Positions 35,218 to 44,309 of a DNA stretch of 64,000 nucleotides are shown one piece after another. The notes beneath the pieces were generated by a model, which searched no databases, had not been told where the DNA came from, and was given only the letters and a program-made list of their open reading frames with translations. Position 1 is the first letter of the stretch. The number at the start of each line of letters is the position of its first letter. Source of the DNA: Palsa-513 sp036510225. GTDB taxonomy: Bacteria; Actinomycetota; Thermoleophilia; Solirubrobacterales; Solirubrobacteraceae. The stretch is from assembly GCA_036510225.1 (NCBI GenBank), contig DATCEH010000067.1, positions 1-64,000 of the forward strand, in the 5' to 3' direction. A program made the translations under genes and the position numbers.

Positions 35218-36796
35218 GTCGACGTCGGTCAACCCACCGAAGAGCCCCCTCCGCGCCTGGCAGGTCAGGGCCCTCGAGCAGCTCGAGACCTGGGACGGCG
35301 GGCCCTTCCTGATCTCGGCGGCTCCCGGCGCCGGGAAGACCCGTCCGGCGCTCGAGCTCGCCCGGCGGCTGCTCGCCGAGCGGACGGTCGCCCGGGTCGT
35401 CGTCGTCTGCCCGACCACGCCGCTGACCCGTCAGTGGGCCCGCGCCGCCGCCCGGCTCGGCGTCCATCTCGCGCCGGATGCCCGGTCGTCGCGACCGCCC
35501 GGGGACTTCGACGGCGTCGTGATCACGTACGCCCGCCTCGCGAGCAACCCGACGGGCTGGGCGCGCGGGATCACCCCGCAGACGCTGGTGATCGCCGACG
35601 AGGCCCATCACCTCGGCGAGGAGCTCGCCTGGGGTACGGCATTCGCCGCCGTGTTTCGCAACGCCCCCCGCTGGCTGCTCCTCTCGGGCACGCCGTTCCG
35701 CTCCGACGCGACCCCGATCCCCGGGGTCCGCTACGACGCCGACGGGACGTCGATGCCCGACGTCTCCTACACGTACTCGGAGGCCGTCGGGGACGGTGTC
35801 TGCCGGCGGGTCGGGTTCATCACCTACGACGGGACGCTCTCGTGGCGCAGCGGCGACGACGTGATCGAGTCGTCATTCGAGACGGTCCTCAGCACCCGGG
35901 AGGCCAGCCGCCGCTACCGGACGGCGACCTCGACCGAGCTGCCCGACGGCCTCCCGCGGATCCTTCGCGAGGCGCACGCCAAGCTGGTCGAGCTCCGCGC
36001 CGGCGGCCACCCCGACGCCGGCGGTCTCGTGATCGCCGCCGACCGGACCCACGCGATCGCGATCAGCAGGCTGATGCGGGAGACGACCGGCCGAGCCCCG
36101 GTCGTCGTGCTCCACACCGAGGCCCGCGCCGCCCTCAAGCTGGCGGCCTTCACCGCGTCGACGGACCCGTGGATCGTCGCCGTGAACATGGTCTCCGAAG
36201 GCGTCGACATCCCCCGCCTGCGGGTCGGCGTATACGCGACGGCCGCGAAGACCCCGCTGATCTTCCGCCAGATCGTCGGCCGCTTCGTCCGTACGATCTC
36301 CGGTCGCCCGATCGAGGCCAGCTGGCTCTATCTGCCTGCCGACCCGATCCTCCGGGCCCACGCCTCGGCCGTCGAGGGCGAGCTGCGCCAGTCGCTGCGG
36401 CGAGTCGACGACGACGGAATCTTCGACGAGCCGCGCGAGCCCCGCCGGACCGAGCGCTCGCCGACGCCCGACTTCGTCGCGCTGAGCGCCGACGTCGCTC
36501 CCCAGCTGACCTTGTTCGGCGCACCCCCGAAGCCTGCGCCCGCAGCCGCGGCCCGCCGCGCACTCGCGGCAGAGGAGTCCCCGACCCCGCCGGCGGCGTT
36601 CGAGCTCCGGGCCGGCCTGCGCAGCCAGCGCCACCGCCTGGTCTCCGATCTCCGCCGGAGGGACGGCCGCTCGCACGCCGAGATCAACACCTGGCTCAAC
36701 CGGGCGGTCGGGATCACCCGGGTCGAGGACGCGACGATCGACCAGCTCGAGCAGACGATCGAGCTCCTGCTGGGAACGTTGACCGCCCGCCGCTGA
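35216..36796 (+). CDS. DEAH-box superfamily 2 helicase
   Basis: A 526-residue protein with the SF2 helicase motifs in order: Q-like RAWQVRALEQL, Walker A SAAPGAGKT (near 34-42), Ia VVCPTTPLTRQW, II IADEAHH, III LLSGTPFRSD, then the second RecA domain with VNMVSEGVDIPRLRVGVYA (motif V) and RQIVGRFVRT (motif VI). The C-terminal region after about 420 is Pro/Ala-rich and then helical, possibly a nucleic-acid-binding tail. It resembles stand-alone restriction-type or phage-type helicases (ResIII). No nuclease or methylase is adjacent. Confidence 0.88.
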   Translation: MSTSVNPPKSPLRAWQVRALEQLETWDGGPFLISAAPGAGKTRPALELARRLLAERTVARVVVVCPTTPLTRQWARAAARLGVHLAPDARSSRPPGDFDGVVITYARLASNPTGWARGITPQTLVIADEAHHLGEELAWGTAFAAVFRNAPRWLLLSGTPFRSDATPIPGVRYDADGTSMPDVSYTYSEAVGDGVCRRVGFITYDGTLSWRSGDDVIESSFETVLSTREASRRYRTATSTELPDGLPRILREAHAKLVELRAGGHPDAGGLVIAADRTHAIAISRLMRETTGRAPVVVLHTEARAALKLAAFTASTDPWIVAVNMVSEGVDIPRLRVGVYATAAKTPLIFRQIVGRFVRTISGRPIEASWLYLPADPILRAHASAVEGELRQSLRRVDDDGIFDEPREPRRTERSPTPDFVALSADVAPQLTLFGAPPKPAPAAAARRALAAEESPTPPAAFELRAGLRSQRHRLVSDLRRRDGRSHAEINTWLNRAVGITRVEDATIDQLEQTIELLLGTLTARR

Positions 36797-36872
36797 CTCG
36801 AGGCGGCGCCGCCCGGCGCCCGGCCGCGGGGCCGCCCGGTTTGTTTCTCCGGGCGGCGGGTAACAGGCCGAC

Positions 36873-37563
36873 ATGAAGCGCGAGCGACCCACCGGAGAAC
36901 CGGGGAGCCCTGCTGGCCGGGCTCGGCGGCGTCCTCCTACTGGTCAGCCTGTTCCTCGCCTGGTACTCGCTTCCCGGCTTCACGATCACCGCGTGGACGG
37001 CATTCGAGGTCTGGGATCTCGTGCTCGCCCTGATCGCGCTGGCCGTCGTCCTCTCGGTCGCGACCGACCTCGGGTGGTGGCGGGGACCCGTGCACGCGAT
37101 CAGCCGCGTGGTGCTCGGAGGAGCAGCCCTGGTGATCGTCGCGTCGCAGCTGATCGACCGCCCGCCGTCGGCCCTGCACAGCGAAATCGGCACCGGTGGC
37201 TGGCTGGCGCTCGTCGGCGCCGGCGCGATCGTCGTCGGCGCGCTGATCGCCGAGTCCCGCGTGACCGTCTCCTTCAACGCCGCTGCTCCACCCGCCGGCC
37301 CCGCCAGACCGGCCGCCGGGTGGACCGGTCCCCGGCGACGCTCACGCCCACCCCACGATGCTCCGATCGCCGGTTCGCCCGGTCCCGGCCCGGCCGCCGG
37401 TTCGCCCGGTTCGCCCGGTCCCGGCCCGGGCCCACTCGCCGGGACGGCGGGTCCGACCGCCGACCACGTCGTCCCCCCCGTCGGGGACCGCGTCGTCGCC
37501 GAAACCGACCTCGACGACGAGACGGTCGTCGCACCGGTGCCGCCACGCCGGCCACGCCCCTGA
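36873..37563 (+). CDS. Membrane protein with a disrupted start
   Basis: From 36877 the coding frame reads SASDPPENRGALLAGLGG, continues as three further membrane helices, and ends in a Gly/Pro-rich tail and PVPPRRPRP at 37563. In this frame the first usable start is GTG 37021, well inside the protein. The sequence at 36873 is ATGAAGC: dropping one A would give a perfect start, MSASDPPENRGALLAGL. So either one base has been inserted (mutation or sequencing error) or initiation is unusual. The predicted protein has about 228 residues and four helices. Function unknown. Confidence 0.6.
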
Positions 37564-38168
37564 GTCGGCGCGGCCGCAGACGCCCGCGAGAGCGCCCGGC
37601 CGGCCCTCCTCCCAAGTTCACGCGGATCGCCCGACACCGACCTGCGGCAGCCGGGGCGCTCGTCGCGCTGGCCGGAACGCTCGCCGCCTGCGGGTCGGGT
37701 CACCCGGCTTCGATGCTCTCGGCCACGGTGGTCGCCGAGATGGACTCCCATCTGAAGGCCGTCCAGACATCCGCGGACGAGCACGACCGCGCCGGGGCGA
37801 GCGCCGAGCTCGACTCGTTTGCCGGTGATGTCGCCCGGTCGAAGTCCGCCGGGCAGCTGACGTCGAGCGTCTACGCGGCCCTCGAGACCGGGATCGCCCG
37901 CGCCCGCGCTCGGATCCAGGCGGAGGTCACGGCGCCGGTAACGGCCGCTCAGACACCAGCGACGGCCGCGACGACCACGACCAGTCTGCCGGTCACCCCT
38001 CAGCCGACGGCTCCCAGCTCGCAGCCGACTCCGGTCGCGAAGCCGGGCAAGGCCACGAAGCCGGGCAAGGCCACGAAGCCGGGCAGGGGCGGGGCCGGCC
38101 CCGGCCGGAAGGCGCCTGGTCCGGGCAGGAGTCCCGGCGGCGGCCACGGGAAGGGGCATCGGGGCTGA
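37560..38168 (+). CDS. Putative lipoprotein, start inferred at CTG
   Basis: A protein of about 202 residues. The N-terminal part is basic (MSRRGRRRPRERPAGPPPKF), followed by a hydrophobic stretch and the lipobox LAAC, then a helical region (about 55-125) and a Thr/Pro/Lys/Gly-rich tail with two exact copies of KPGKAT. No ATG, GTG or TTG lies upstream of the signal sequence in this frame. The CTG at 37560 overlaps the previous stop as CTGA, like other coupled starts here. The next gene, a Ser/Thr kinase, overlaps its stop by one base, so the lipoprotein may work with that kinase. Its exact role is unknown. Confidence 0.6.
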   Translation: MSRRGRRRPRERPAGPPPKFTRIARHRPAAAGALVALAGTLAACGSGHPASMLSATVVAEMDSHLKAVQTSADEHDRAGASAELDSFAGDVARSKSAGQLTSSVYAALETGIARARARIQAEVTAPVTAAQTPATAATTTTSLPVTPQPTAPSSQPTPVAKPGKATKPGKATKPGRGGAGPGRKAPGPGRSPGGGHGKGHRG

Positions 38169-39280
38169 TGGAGGCCGTCGCGATCTCGCCGGGTGCGTCG
38201 CTCGGGGACCGGTACACGCTGCGCCGACGGCTCGGCGCCGGCGGGATGGCCTCGGTCTGGCTGGCCGACGACGACGTTCTCGGACGCGCGGTCGCGGTCA
38301 AGGTGATGGCCGACACGCTCGCCTTCGACCCGCACTACCGGACGCGGTTTGAACGGGAGGCTCGCGCCGCTGCGTCGGTCTCGCACCGGAACATCGTCCC
38401 GGTCTACGACTACGGGCTGCATGACGACCGGCCGTTCCTGGTCATGGAGTACGTAACCGGAGGCAGCCTGGCCGACGTCCTCGCCGGCCGCCGGCGGGTC
38501 CTGCCGGACGCGGCCGAGATCGCCGTCGAGCTGCTCGGCGCCCTGGGCTGCGTCCACGCCGCCGGACTCGTCCACCGCGACGTCAAGCCCGCGAACATCC
38601 TGCTCGACGGCGCCGGCCACGCCCGCCTGACCGACTTCGGCATCGCCCAGCCCGAGGACGCCGCGTCGCTGACGCAGACCGGCATGATCGTCGGCAGCAT
38701 CCGCTACCTCGCGCCCGAGGTAACCGCCGGGGCCAGGGCGACGGCCGCGGCCGACCTCTTCGCGGTCGGTGTCGTCCTGCGTGAGCTCGCCGACCGCGCT
38801 CCGGCGCCCGGGCTCTCGCTCCTGATCGACGCGCTCACGGCGCAGCAGCCCGACGACCGGCCGAGCTCCGCCGAGGCAGCCGTCGGGCTGCTCGCGACCC
38901 GCCCCGCCGAGGCCGGCGAGCCCGACGAGCCGACCGCACCGACCCGCGTCGCGCCGGCCGTCGGCCCGGCGAGCGGCGCGGTCCCACGCTCACCGCGAAC
39001 GGCGCGCCACCCCGCTCGCCCGGGCGGTCCCGCGGCTCCGGATCTCCACGCTCGACGGCCGGCTCTGGCACTCCGCGTGGCGCCGCGCGCGCTCGCCGCC
39101 GCCGCCGTGGTCGTGCTCGTGCTCGTGGTCATCGCGGTCCTGATCGCGACTCAGGGCGGCGGGTCGCCGTCGGGTGCGACGGCCGCCCCGACAGCCGGTC
39201 GCCCGGCTGCCGCCGGGGCGCCCCTGTCCAGCCAGCTCAGCACGCTGCGAGGGATCGTCGCCAGCGCCGCCAAGCCGTAG
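38168..39280 (+). CDS. PknB-type serine/threonine protein kinase
   Basis: A 370-residue Hanks-type kinase. The Gly-rich loop is LGAGGMASVW (22-31), the catalytic Lys is Lys45, the catalytic loop is HRDVKPANIL (Asp138), DFG is at 156-158 and the APE motif is LAPEV. The kinase C-lobe is short, ending near 243. A Pro/Ala-rich juxtamembrane linker leads to one membrane helix (about 308-327) and a small extracytoplasmic tail without PASTA repeats. Its ATG shares one base with the stop of the lipoprotein gene. The lipoprotein may be a sensor partner; that is an inference. Confidence 0.92.
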   Translation: MEAVAISPGASLGDRYTLRRRLGAGGMASVWLADDDVLGRAVAVKVMADTLAFDPHYRTRFEREARAAASVSHRNIVPVYDYGLHDDRPFLVMEYVTGGSLADVLAGRRRVLPDAAEIAVELLGALGCVHAAGLVHRDVKPANILLDGAGHARLTDFGIAQPEDAASLTQTGMIVGSIRYLAPEVTAGARATAAADLFAVGVVLRELADRAPAPGLSLLIDALTAQQPDDRPSSAEAAVGLLATRPAEAGEPDEPTAPTRVAPAVGPASGAVPRSPRTARHPARPGGPAAPDLHARRPALALRVAPRALAAAAVVVLVLVVIAVLIATQGGGSPSGATAAPTAGRPAAAGAPLSSQLSTLRGIVASAAKP

Positions 39281-39483
39281 CGGGCCGCCGCCGAGGACGT
39301 CGTCGATCCCACCGGCCCGCCCGCGCCCAGCACCGGTCGGCCCGTATGTCCGAGCTCCCTTGGACCGCTTCGGACCAGCGGGCCCAGACGCCCGGAATGC
39401 CGCCGTCCGCGCGGCGGCCCCCGGGCCTTGCCGGGGAACGCGGTGCTACGGTTCGGGACCCTCACTCAAGACAGGACGTCCGC

Positions 39484-40773
39484 ATGCCCGACCTACCCGC
39501 CGACTACTTCGAGCGCCCGCTCGCCGAGGTGGACCCGGAGATCGCAGCCGCGATCGAGGCCGAGATCCGCCGCCAGCAGGACACGCTCGAGATGATCGCC
39601 TCGGAGAACTTCGTGCCCCGCGCCGTACTCGAGTGCCAGGGGTCCGTGCTCACCAACAAGTACGCCGAGGGCTATCCCGGCCGGCGGTACTACGGCGGCT
39701 GCGAGAACGTCGACGTGATCGAGCGGCTCGCGATCGCCCGGGCGAAGGCCGTGTTCGGCGGCGAGCATGCCAACGTCCAACCGCACAGCGGCTCCCAGGC
39801 GAACGCCTGCGTCTACCACGCCCTGCTGCGGCCGGGTGACACGATCATGGGGCTCGCCCTCCCCCACGGCGGACACCTCACGCACGGCATGAAGGGCAAC
39901 GTCTCCGGGCGGCTCTACGACATCGCGCCGTACGAGGTCTCACCGGAGACGTACCTCATCGACATGGACGAAGTCGAGCGGATCGCCCTCGAGCGCCGGC
40001 CGAGGCTGCTCCTCGCCGGCTGGTCGGCCTACCCGCGGATCCAGGATTTCGAGCGCTTCCGGGCGATCGCAGACCACGTGGGCGCGCTGTTCATGGTCGA
40101 CATGGCCCACTTCGCCGGCCTCGTCGCCGCCGGCATCCACCCCAGCCCGGTGCCGTACGCCGACGTCGTGACGACGACCACGCACAAGACGATCGGCGGG
40201 CCGCGCGCCGGGATGATCATCTGCCGGGAGGAGCATGCCAAGAAGATCGACTCGGCCGTCTTCCCCGGTCAGCAGGGCGGTCCGCTCGAACACGTGATCG
40301 CCGCGAAGGCCGTCGCCCTGCGGATCGCCGCGACCGACCAGTTCCGCGAGCGGCAGGACCGGACCGTGGCCGGCGCGAAGGCGCTCGCCGCCGCCCTGCT
40401 CGAGACCGGGCACGGCGTCGACGTCCTCACCGGGGGCACCGACGTCCACCTCGTGCTCGTCGACCTCCGTGAGTCCGAGCTGACCGGTCAGGACGGGGAG
40501 GATCGCCTCCACGAGATCGGCATCACCGTGAATCGGAACGCCGTGCCCTTCGACCCGCGCCCGCCGATGGTCTCCAGCGGTCTGCGCATCGGCACGCCGG
40601 CGCTCGCGACCCGCGGCGTCACGGTCGAGGACTTCGAGCAGATCGGGCAGATCATCTCCCGCGCCCTCCAACCCGACTTCGACGCCGCGCGGGCGGAGCT
40701 CGCCGAGCGAGTCAGCGCGATCGCCGAGCGCTACCCGCTGTACGCCCACCTCGACACGCCAGCCGCCGTCTGA
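39484..40773 (+). CDS. glyA: Serine hydroxymethyltransferase
   Basis: PLP enzyme that converts serine and tetrahydrofolate to glycine and 5,10-methylene-THF. The 429-residue protein has TLEMIASENFVP near 34, YAEGYPGRRYYGGCE near 60, HGGHLTHG, VDMAHFAGLVAAG, and the PLP lysine Lys235 in TTTHKTIGGPRAG. The ATG at 39484 fits the family N-terminus. The 200 bp upstream contain no gene and no riboswitch I could recognise. It is followed by metK, so two one-carbon enzymes are adjacent. Confidence 0.97.
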   Translation: MPDLPADYFERPLAEVDPEIAAAIEAEIRRQQDTLEMIASENFVPRAVLECQGSVLTNKYAEGYPGRRYYGGCENVDVIERLAIARAKAVFGGEHANVQPHSGSQANACVYHALLRPGDTIMGLALPHGGHLTHGMKGNVSGRLYDIAPYEVSPETYLIDMDEVERIALERRPRLLLAGWSAYPRIQDFERFRAIADHVGALFMVDMAHFAGLVAAGIHPSPVPYADVVTTTTHKTIGGPRAGMIICREEHAKKIDSAVFPGQQGGPLEHVIAAKAVALRIAATDQFRERQDRTVAGAKALAAALLETGHGVDVLTGGTDVHLVLVDLRESELTGQDGEDRLHEIGITVNRNAVPFDPRPPMVSSGLRIGTPALATRGVTVEDFEQIGQIISRALQPDFDAARAELAERVSAIAERYPLYAHLDTPAAV

Positions 40774-40845
40774 GTTGTCACCGCGCCTCAAGCGTGCTCA
40801 CCTGACAGCCAACTTCAACACAAGAAAGCAAGGGACCCCTAGCGC

Positions 40846-42078
40846 ATGACGCAAACGAGCGACAACGAGTACCTGTTCACATCGGAGTCGGTGACCGAGG
40901 GTCACCCCGACAAGGTCGCCGACCAGATCTCCGACGGCGTCCTCGACGCCGTGCTGGCCGGGGACCCGCTCGGCCGGGTCGCCTGCGAGACGCTCGTGAA
41001 CACCGGGCTGGTCGTCGTCTCCGGCGAGATCTCGACCGAGATCTACGTCGACATCCAGCAGGTCGCCCGGGAGACGATCCGCAAGATCGGCTACGTCGAT
41101 GCCGAGCTCGGCTTCTCGGCCGACTCGTGCGCCGTGCTGAACGCGATCGACAAGCAGTCGCCGGACATCGCCCAGGGCGTCAACCAGGCCTATGAGACGC
41201 GGACCGACGCGACCGACGACGACGAGCTCGACGTCGCGGGCGCCGGCGACCAGGGCATGATGTTCGGCTACGCGAGCAACGAGACGCCGTCCCTGATGCC
41301 GCTGCCGATCTCGCTCGCCCACCAGCTGGCCAAGCAGCTCGCGGCCGTCCGCCACGACGGGTCGCTCGACTACCTGCGCCCGGACGGCAAGACCCAGGTC
41401 TCGGTCCGCTACGTCGACGGCCGGCCGGTGTCAATCGAGAAGCTCCTGATCTCGACACAGCACGCAGAGCGGGCGACGCAGAAGCAGATCACAGACGACC
41501 TCTGGGAGCTCGTCGTCGTGCCGGTCCTGCCGGCCGACATGTACGACGCGAACGCCCTCCGGCGCGACTTCCTCGTCAACCCGACCGGCCGCTTCGTGAT
41601 CGGCGGGCCGGTCGGCGACTGCGGGCTGACCGGGCGCAAGATCATCGTCGACACCTATGGCGGGATGGCCCGGCACGGGGGCGGCGCGTTCAGCGGCAAG
41701 GACCCGTCGAAGGTCGACCGCTCAGCCGCGTACGCGTCGCGCTGGGTCGCCAAGAACATCGTCGCCGCCGGCCTCGCCGACCGCTGCGAGGTCCAGGTCG
41801 CCTACGCGATCGGCGTCGCCCACCCGGTCTCGCTGATGGTCGAGACGTTCGGCACCGAGAAGATCGGCCGCGGGCGGATCGCCGAGCTCGTCGCCGAGCA
41901 CTTCGACATGCGGCCGGGCGCCTTCCGCGAGGAGCTCCGCCTCCACCGCCCGATCTACCAGAAGACCGCCGCCTACGGCCACTTCGGCCGCGACGACGAG
42001 GACTTCACCTGGGAGCAGACCGGCAAGGCCGAGGCCCTCCGCGAAGCCGCCGGCCTGGCCGAGTCGGTCCCCGCCTGA
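40846..42078 (+). CDS. metK: S-adenosylmethionine synthetase
   Basis: Makes S-adenosylmethionine from methionine and ATP. The 410-residue protein has SVTEGHPDKVADQISD near 15-30, the ATP-binding AGAGDQGMMFGYA near 131-143 and GGGAFSGKDPSKVDRSAAY. No SAM riboswitch is visible in the 72 bp upstream, only an agggacccc ribosome binding site. Its last 106 bp overlap the end of the pabB-pabC fusion gene on the opposite strand. Confidence 0.97.
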   Translation: MTQTSDNEYLFTSESVTEGHPDKVADQISDGVLDAVLAGDPLGRVACETLVNTGLVVVSGEISTEIYVDIQQVARETIRKIGYVDAELGFSADSCAVLNAIDKQSPDIAQGVNQAYETRTDATDDDELDVAGAGDQGMMFGYASNETPSLMPLPISLAHQLAKQLAAVRHDGSLDYLRPDGKTQVSVRYVDGRPVSIEKLLISTQHAERATQKQITDDLWELVVVPVLPADMYDANALRRDFLVNPTGRFVIGGPVGDCGLTGRKIIVDTYGGMARHGGGAFSGKDPSKVDRSAAYASRWVAKNIVAAGLADRCEVQVAYAIGVAHPVSLMVETFGTEKIGRGRIAELVAEHFDMRPGAFREELRLHRPIYQKTAAYGHFGRDDEDFTWEQTGKAEALREAAGLAESVPA

Positions 42079-44255
42079 GCCAACGCACCACGGAGCAGCA
42101 GGCAGCAGGCGCCGGGCGGCCTGAGCGGTCGCCCGTCGCACGACGTGACCGGCTCGACCCCGCCGAGCGAGCCGGTCACGAACACCTCAATCGCGCGTGA
42201 GAGCCGGTCGGCCGAGATCTCCTCGACGCGCAGCTCGAGCCCGACCCGCCCGGCGACCCGCATGATCGCGGCGCGGGTCACCCCCGGCAGGAGGCGACCG
42301 TCGACCGGCGGCGTGATCAGGCGTCCGTCCGGGTCGACGATGAACAGGTTCGAGCGCGACGCCTCGAGGAGGCGGCCGTCGGCGTCGCAGAACAACGGCT
42401 GCTCGGGCGCGACGCTCAGCTCGAAGGCTTCGATCAGCCGGCGATCCACCCATTTGTGGACGCCGAGGCCGCCGGGGATCGTGATCGTTCGCAGGGCGAC
42501 CGCCGGACGGTCCGCAGGCAGCGGCGACGTGGTGAGCGCCAATGCCACCACCCCCCGCCCGGGACGGGCGCTCAGACGCAGCCGGGCCAAGCGGCCCGCC
42601 TCGCCGGCCGCGGCGGCCTCGACCAGACCGGCCGTCTGCGCGGGCAGGCGCAGGCCGTAGAGCACGTCCACGCTCGCCGCCAGGCGCGCCAGGTGTCGCT
42701 CGGGTGCGACCGTCCGCCCGTCACGGACGAGCATCGTCTCGAAGACACCCGCCCGCGGGTCCGGCCGGGGCACCGGCCGGGCGGCCAGCCGCGCGGGGAG
42801 CGGCGCCGCCCGGAACCTGGCCGGCCCGTTGCCCCCGCGGGCCGGGAGCGGGCCTGCCGGCCGCAGGGCGGGTACGTCGGGACCGAGCCGTGCGCCGATC
42901 GCGCGGAGCAGCGGCTCGAGCTTGACAAGGCATTCGCCGAGCTCGTCGACCGGGTCCGAGTCGGCGACGATCCCCCCGCCGACGCCGAGCCAGACGTCGT
43001 CGCCGGCGAACTCGAAGGTTCTGATCGCCACGCTCAGCTCGAGCCCGGCCAGCGGGCTGACGAAGCCGATCGCTCCGGTGTAGACCTCGCGGGCCGTGCT
43101 CTCGAGCTCGGCGATCACGTCGACGGCGGCGACCTTCGGAGCACCGGTCACAGATCCCGGGGGAAACGCCGCCCGGACGAGCTCGCCGTCGCCGACGTCG
43201 GGCGCCACCCTCCCGACGACCTCGGAGACGAGGTGCCAGACGCCCGTGTGGGGCCGGGCCTGGGCGAGCGCGGCGACACGGATCGAGCCGACCTCGCAGA
43301 CGCGGCCGAGGTCGTTGCGGACGAGGTCGACGATCATCACGTTCTCGGCCCGGTCCTTCACCGACGCGCCGAGGCCCGCGGCCGACGCCCGCGCGGCGCT
43401 CGCGTCTCCCGGCCGGCGGCACGTCCCCTTGATCGGCGCGCTCCGCGCCCGGCGGCCGATCCGCTCGAGGAAGAGCTCGGGCGAGAGGCTGACGACCGAG
43501 CCCCACGGTCCACCGAGCCAGGCCGCGCGATCGGGCCGCAACCGGGGAACCCCCGTCGCGAAGAGGTCGACCGGCTCGCCGGTCATCCGTCCGGCGATCC
43601 GCCGGGCGAGGTTCGCCTGGAAGAGGTCGCCCGCATGGATCCGCTCGCGGCAGGCCTCGATCGCCAGGGCGTGCCCGCCCGGACCGGGCGTCGCGGTCCA
43701 GGCGGACGTCGAGAACGGCCGCGGCCGGGGCGTCCGACCGGCGGCCCGGCGGCAGAGCTCGACCAGCCGAGCGCGGATCGCCGGGGCACGGCGCTCGGTC
43801 CAGAGGGCCTCGAACCACCACCGGCCGGCGGCGTCGAGGTGCAGCAGATGGTCATAGAAGCCGAGCTCGAACTCCGGCAGCCGCCGACTCCACGGCGGGC
43901 CCGCGCTGACCGCCTCGACGCGTTCGGCCAGCCGGTAGCCGAGGTATCCGAACCACCCTCCGCCAACCGGCTGTCCGCCGCCCGAGTCCCGGCCCCGGGC
44001 GATCAGGGGCAGGTCCTCGAGCAGCGCGAACGGGTCATCATCGGGGCGGGCAACCCGGATCGGTCGCGATCCGATCAGTGCGCCGCCGCCCGCCCACAGC
44101 CCGATCAGGGCGAACGGGCGGACGTCGTCGCGAACGAGCAGGGCGGCCTGCTCGGGCTCCAGGCGCCAGGGCAGGGCGAGCCGGACGGCCCGCGCCGAGG
44201 AGACGCCGGCCACCGGTCCGCTGGGCACACGACGGATCGTAGCCAGACCTGTCAC
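41973..44255 (-). CDS. Aminodeoxychorismate synthase component I fused to 4-amino-4-deoxychorismate lyase
   Basis: A 760-residue fusion for 4-aminobenzoate (folate) synthesis. Residues 1 to about 475 are a PabB/TrpE-type chorismate-binding domain with GDLFQANLARR, the signature PIKGTCRRP, DLVRNDLGRVCEVGS, PPGSVTGAPKVAA and GGGIVADSDP. The rest is a PabC-type fold IV PLP enzyme with GVFETMLVRDG, the PLP lysine in GVHKWVDRR and LEASRSNLFIVDPDG. The C-terminal tail after VTSCDGRPLRPP runs antisense through the end of metK. The true protein may have ended earlier, before a frameshift or lost stop. Confidence 0.93.
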   Translation of the reverse strand: MTGLATIRRVPSGPVAGVSSARAVRLALPWRLEPEQAALLVRDDVRPFALIGLWAGGGALIGSRPIRVARPDDDPFALLEDLPLIARGRDSGGGQPVGGGWFGYLGYRLAERVEAVSAGPPWSRRLPEFELGFYDHLLHLDAAGRWWFEALWTERRAPAIRARLVELCRRAAGRTPRPRPFSTSAWTATPGPGGHALAIEACRERIHAGDLFQANLARRIAGRMTGEPVDLFATGVPRLRPDRAAWLGGPWGSVVSLSPELFLERIGRRARSAPIKGTCRRPGDASAARASAAGLGASVKDRAENVMIVDLVRNDLGRVCEVGSIRVAALAQARPHTGVWHLVSEVVGRVAPDVGDGELVRAAFPPGSVTGAPKVAAVDVIAELESTAREVYTGAIGFVSPLAGLELSVAIRTFEFAGDDVWLGVGGGIVADSDPVDELGECLVKLEPLLRAIGARLGPDVPALRPAGPLPARGGNGPARFRAAPLPARLAARPVPRPDPRAGVFETMLVRDGRTVAPERHLARLAASVDVLYGLRLPAQTAGLVEAAAAGEAGRLARLRLSARPGRGVVALALTTSPLPADRPAVALRTITIPGGLGVHKWVDRRLIEAFELSVAPEQPLFCDADGRLLEASRSNLFIVDPDGRLITPPVDGRLLPGVTRAAIMRVAGRVGLELRVEEISADRLSRAIEVFVTGSLGGVEPVTSCDGRPLRPPGACCLLLRGALAQAGTDSARPAASRRASALPVCSQVKSSSSRPKWP

Positions 44256-44309
44256 GGGCGTCCCGGCGATCTCGTCATAGGGTTGTAAAGCGACGAAAGG
44301 GAGCTCGAG

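Noticed and set aside
34138..36876. A 912-residue plus-strand open frame
   Set aside because: Arg/Pro-rich throughout and overlapping both the transglycosylase-like and helicase genes in another frame. No recognisable domain.
39281..39483. A possible riboswitch upstream of glyA
   Set aside because: I looked for glycine and ZTP type signatures and could not find the conserved cores.
40774..40845. A possible SAM riboswitch upstream of metK
   Set aside because: The space is only 72 bp and none of the known SAM riboswitch cores is visible.
42456..44288. A 610-residue open frame opposite the PabB-PabC gene
   Set aside because: Composition is shadow-like and the opposite strand carries an unambiguous enzyme.
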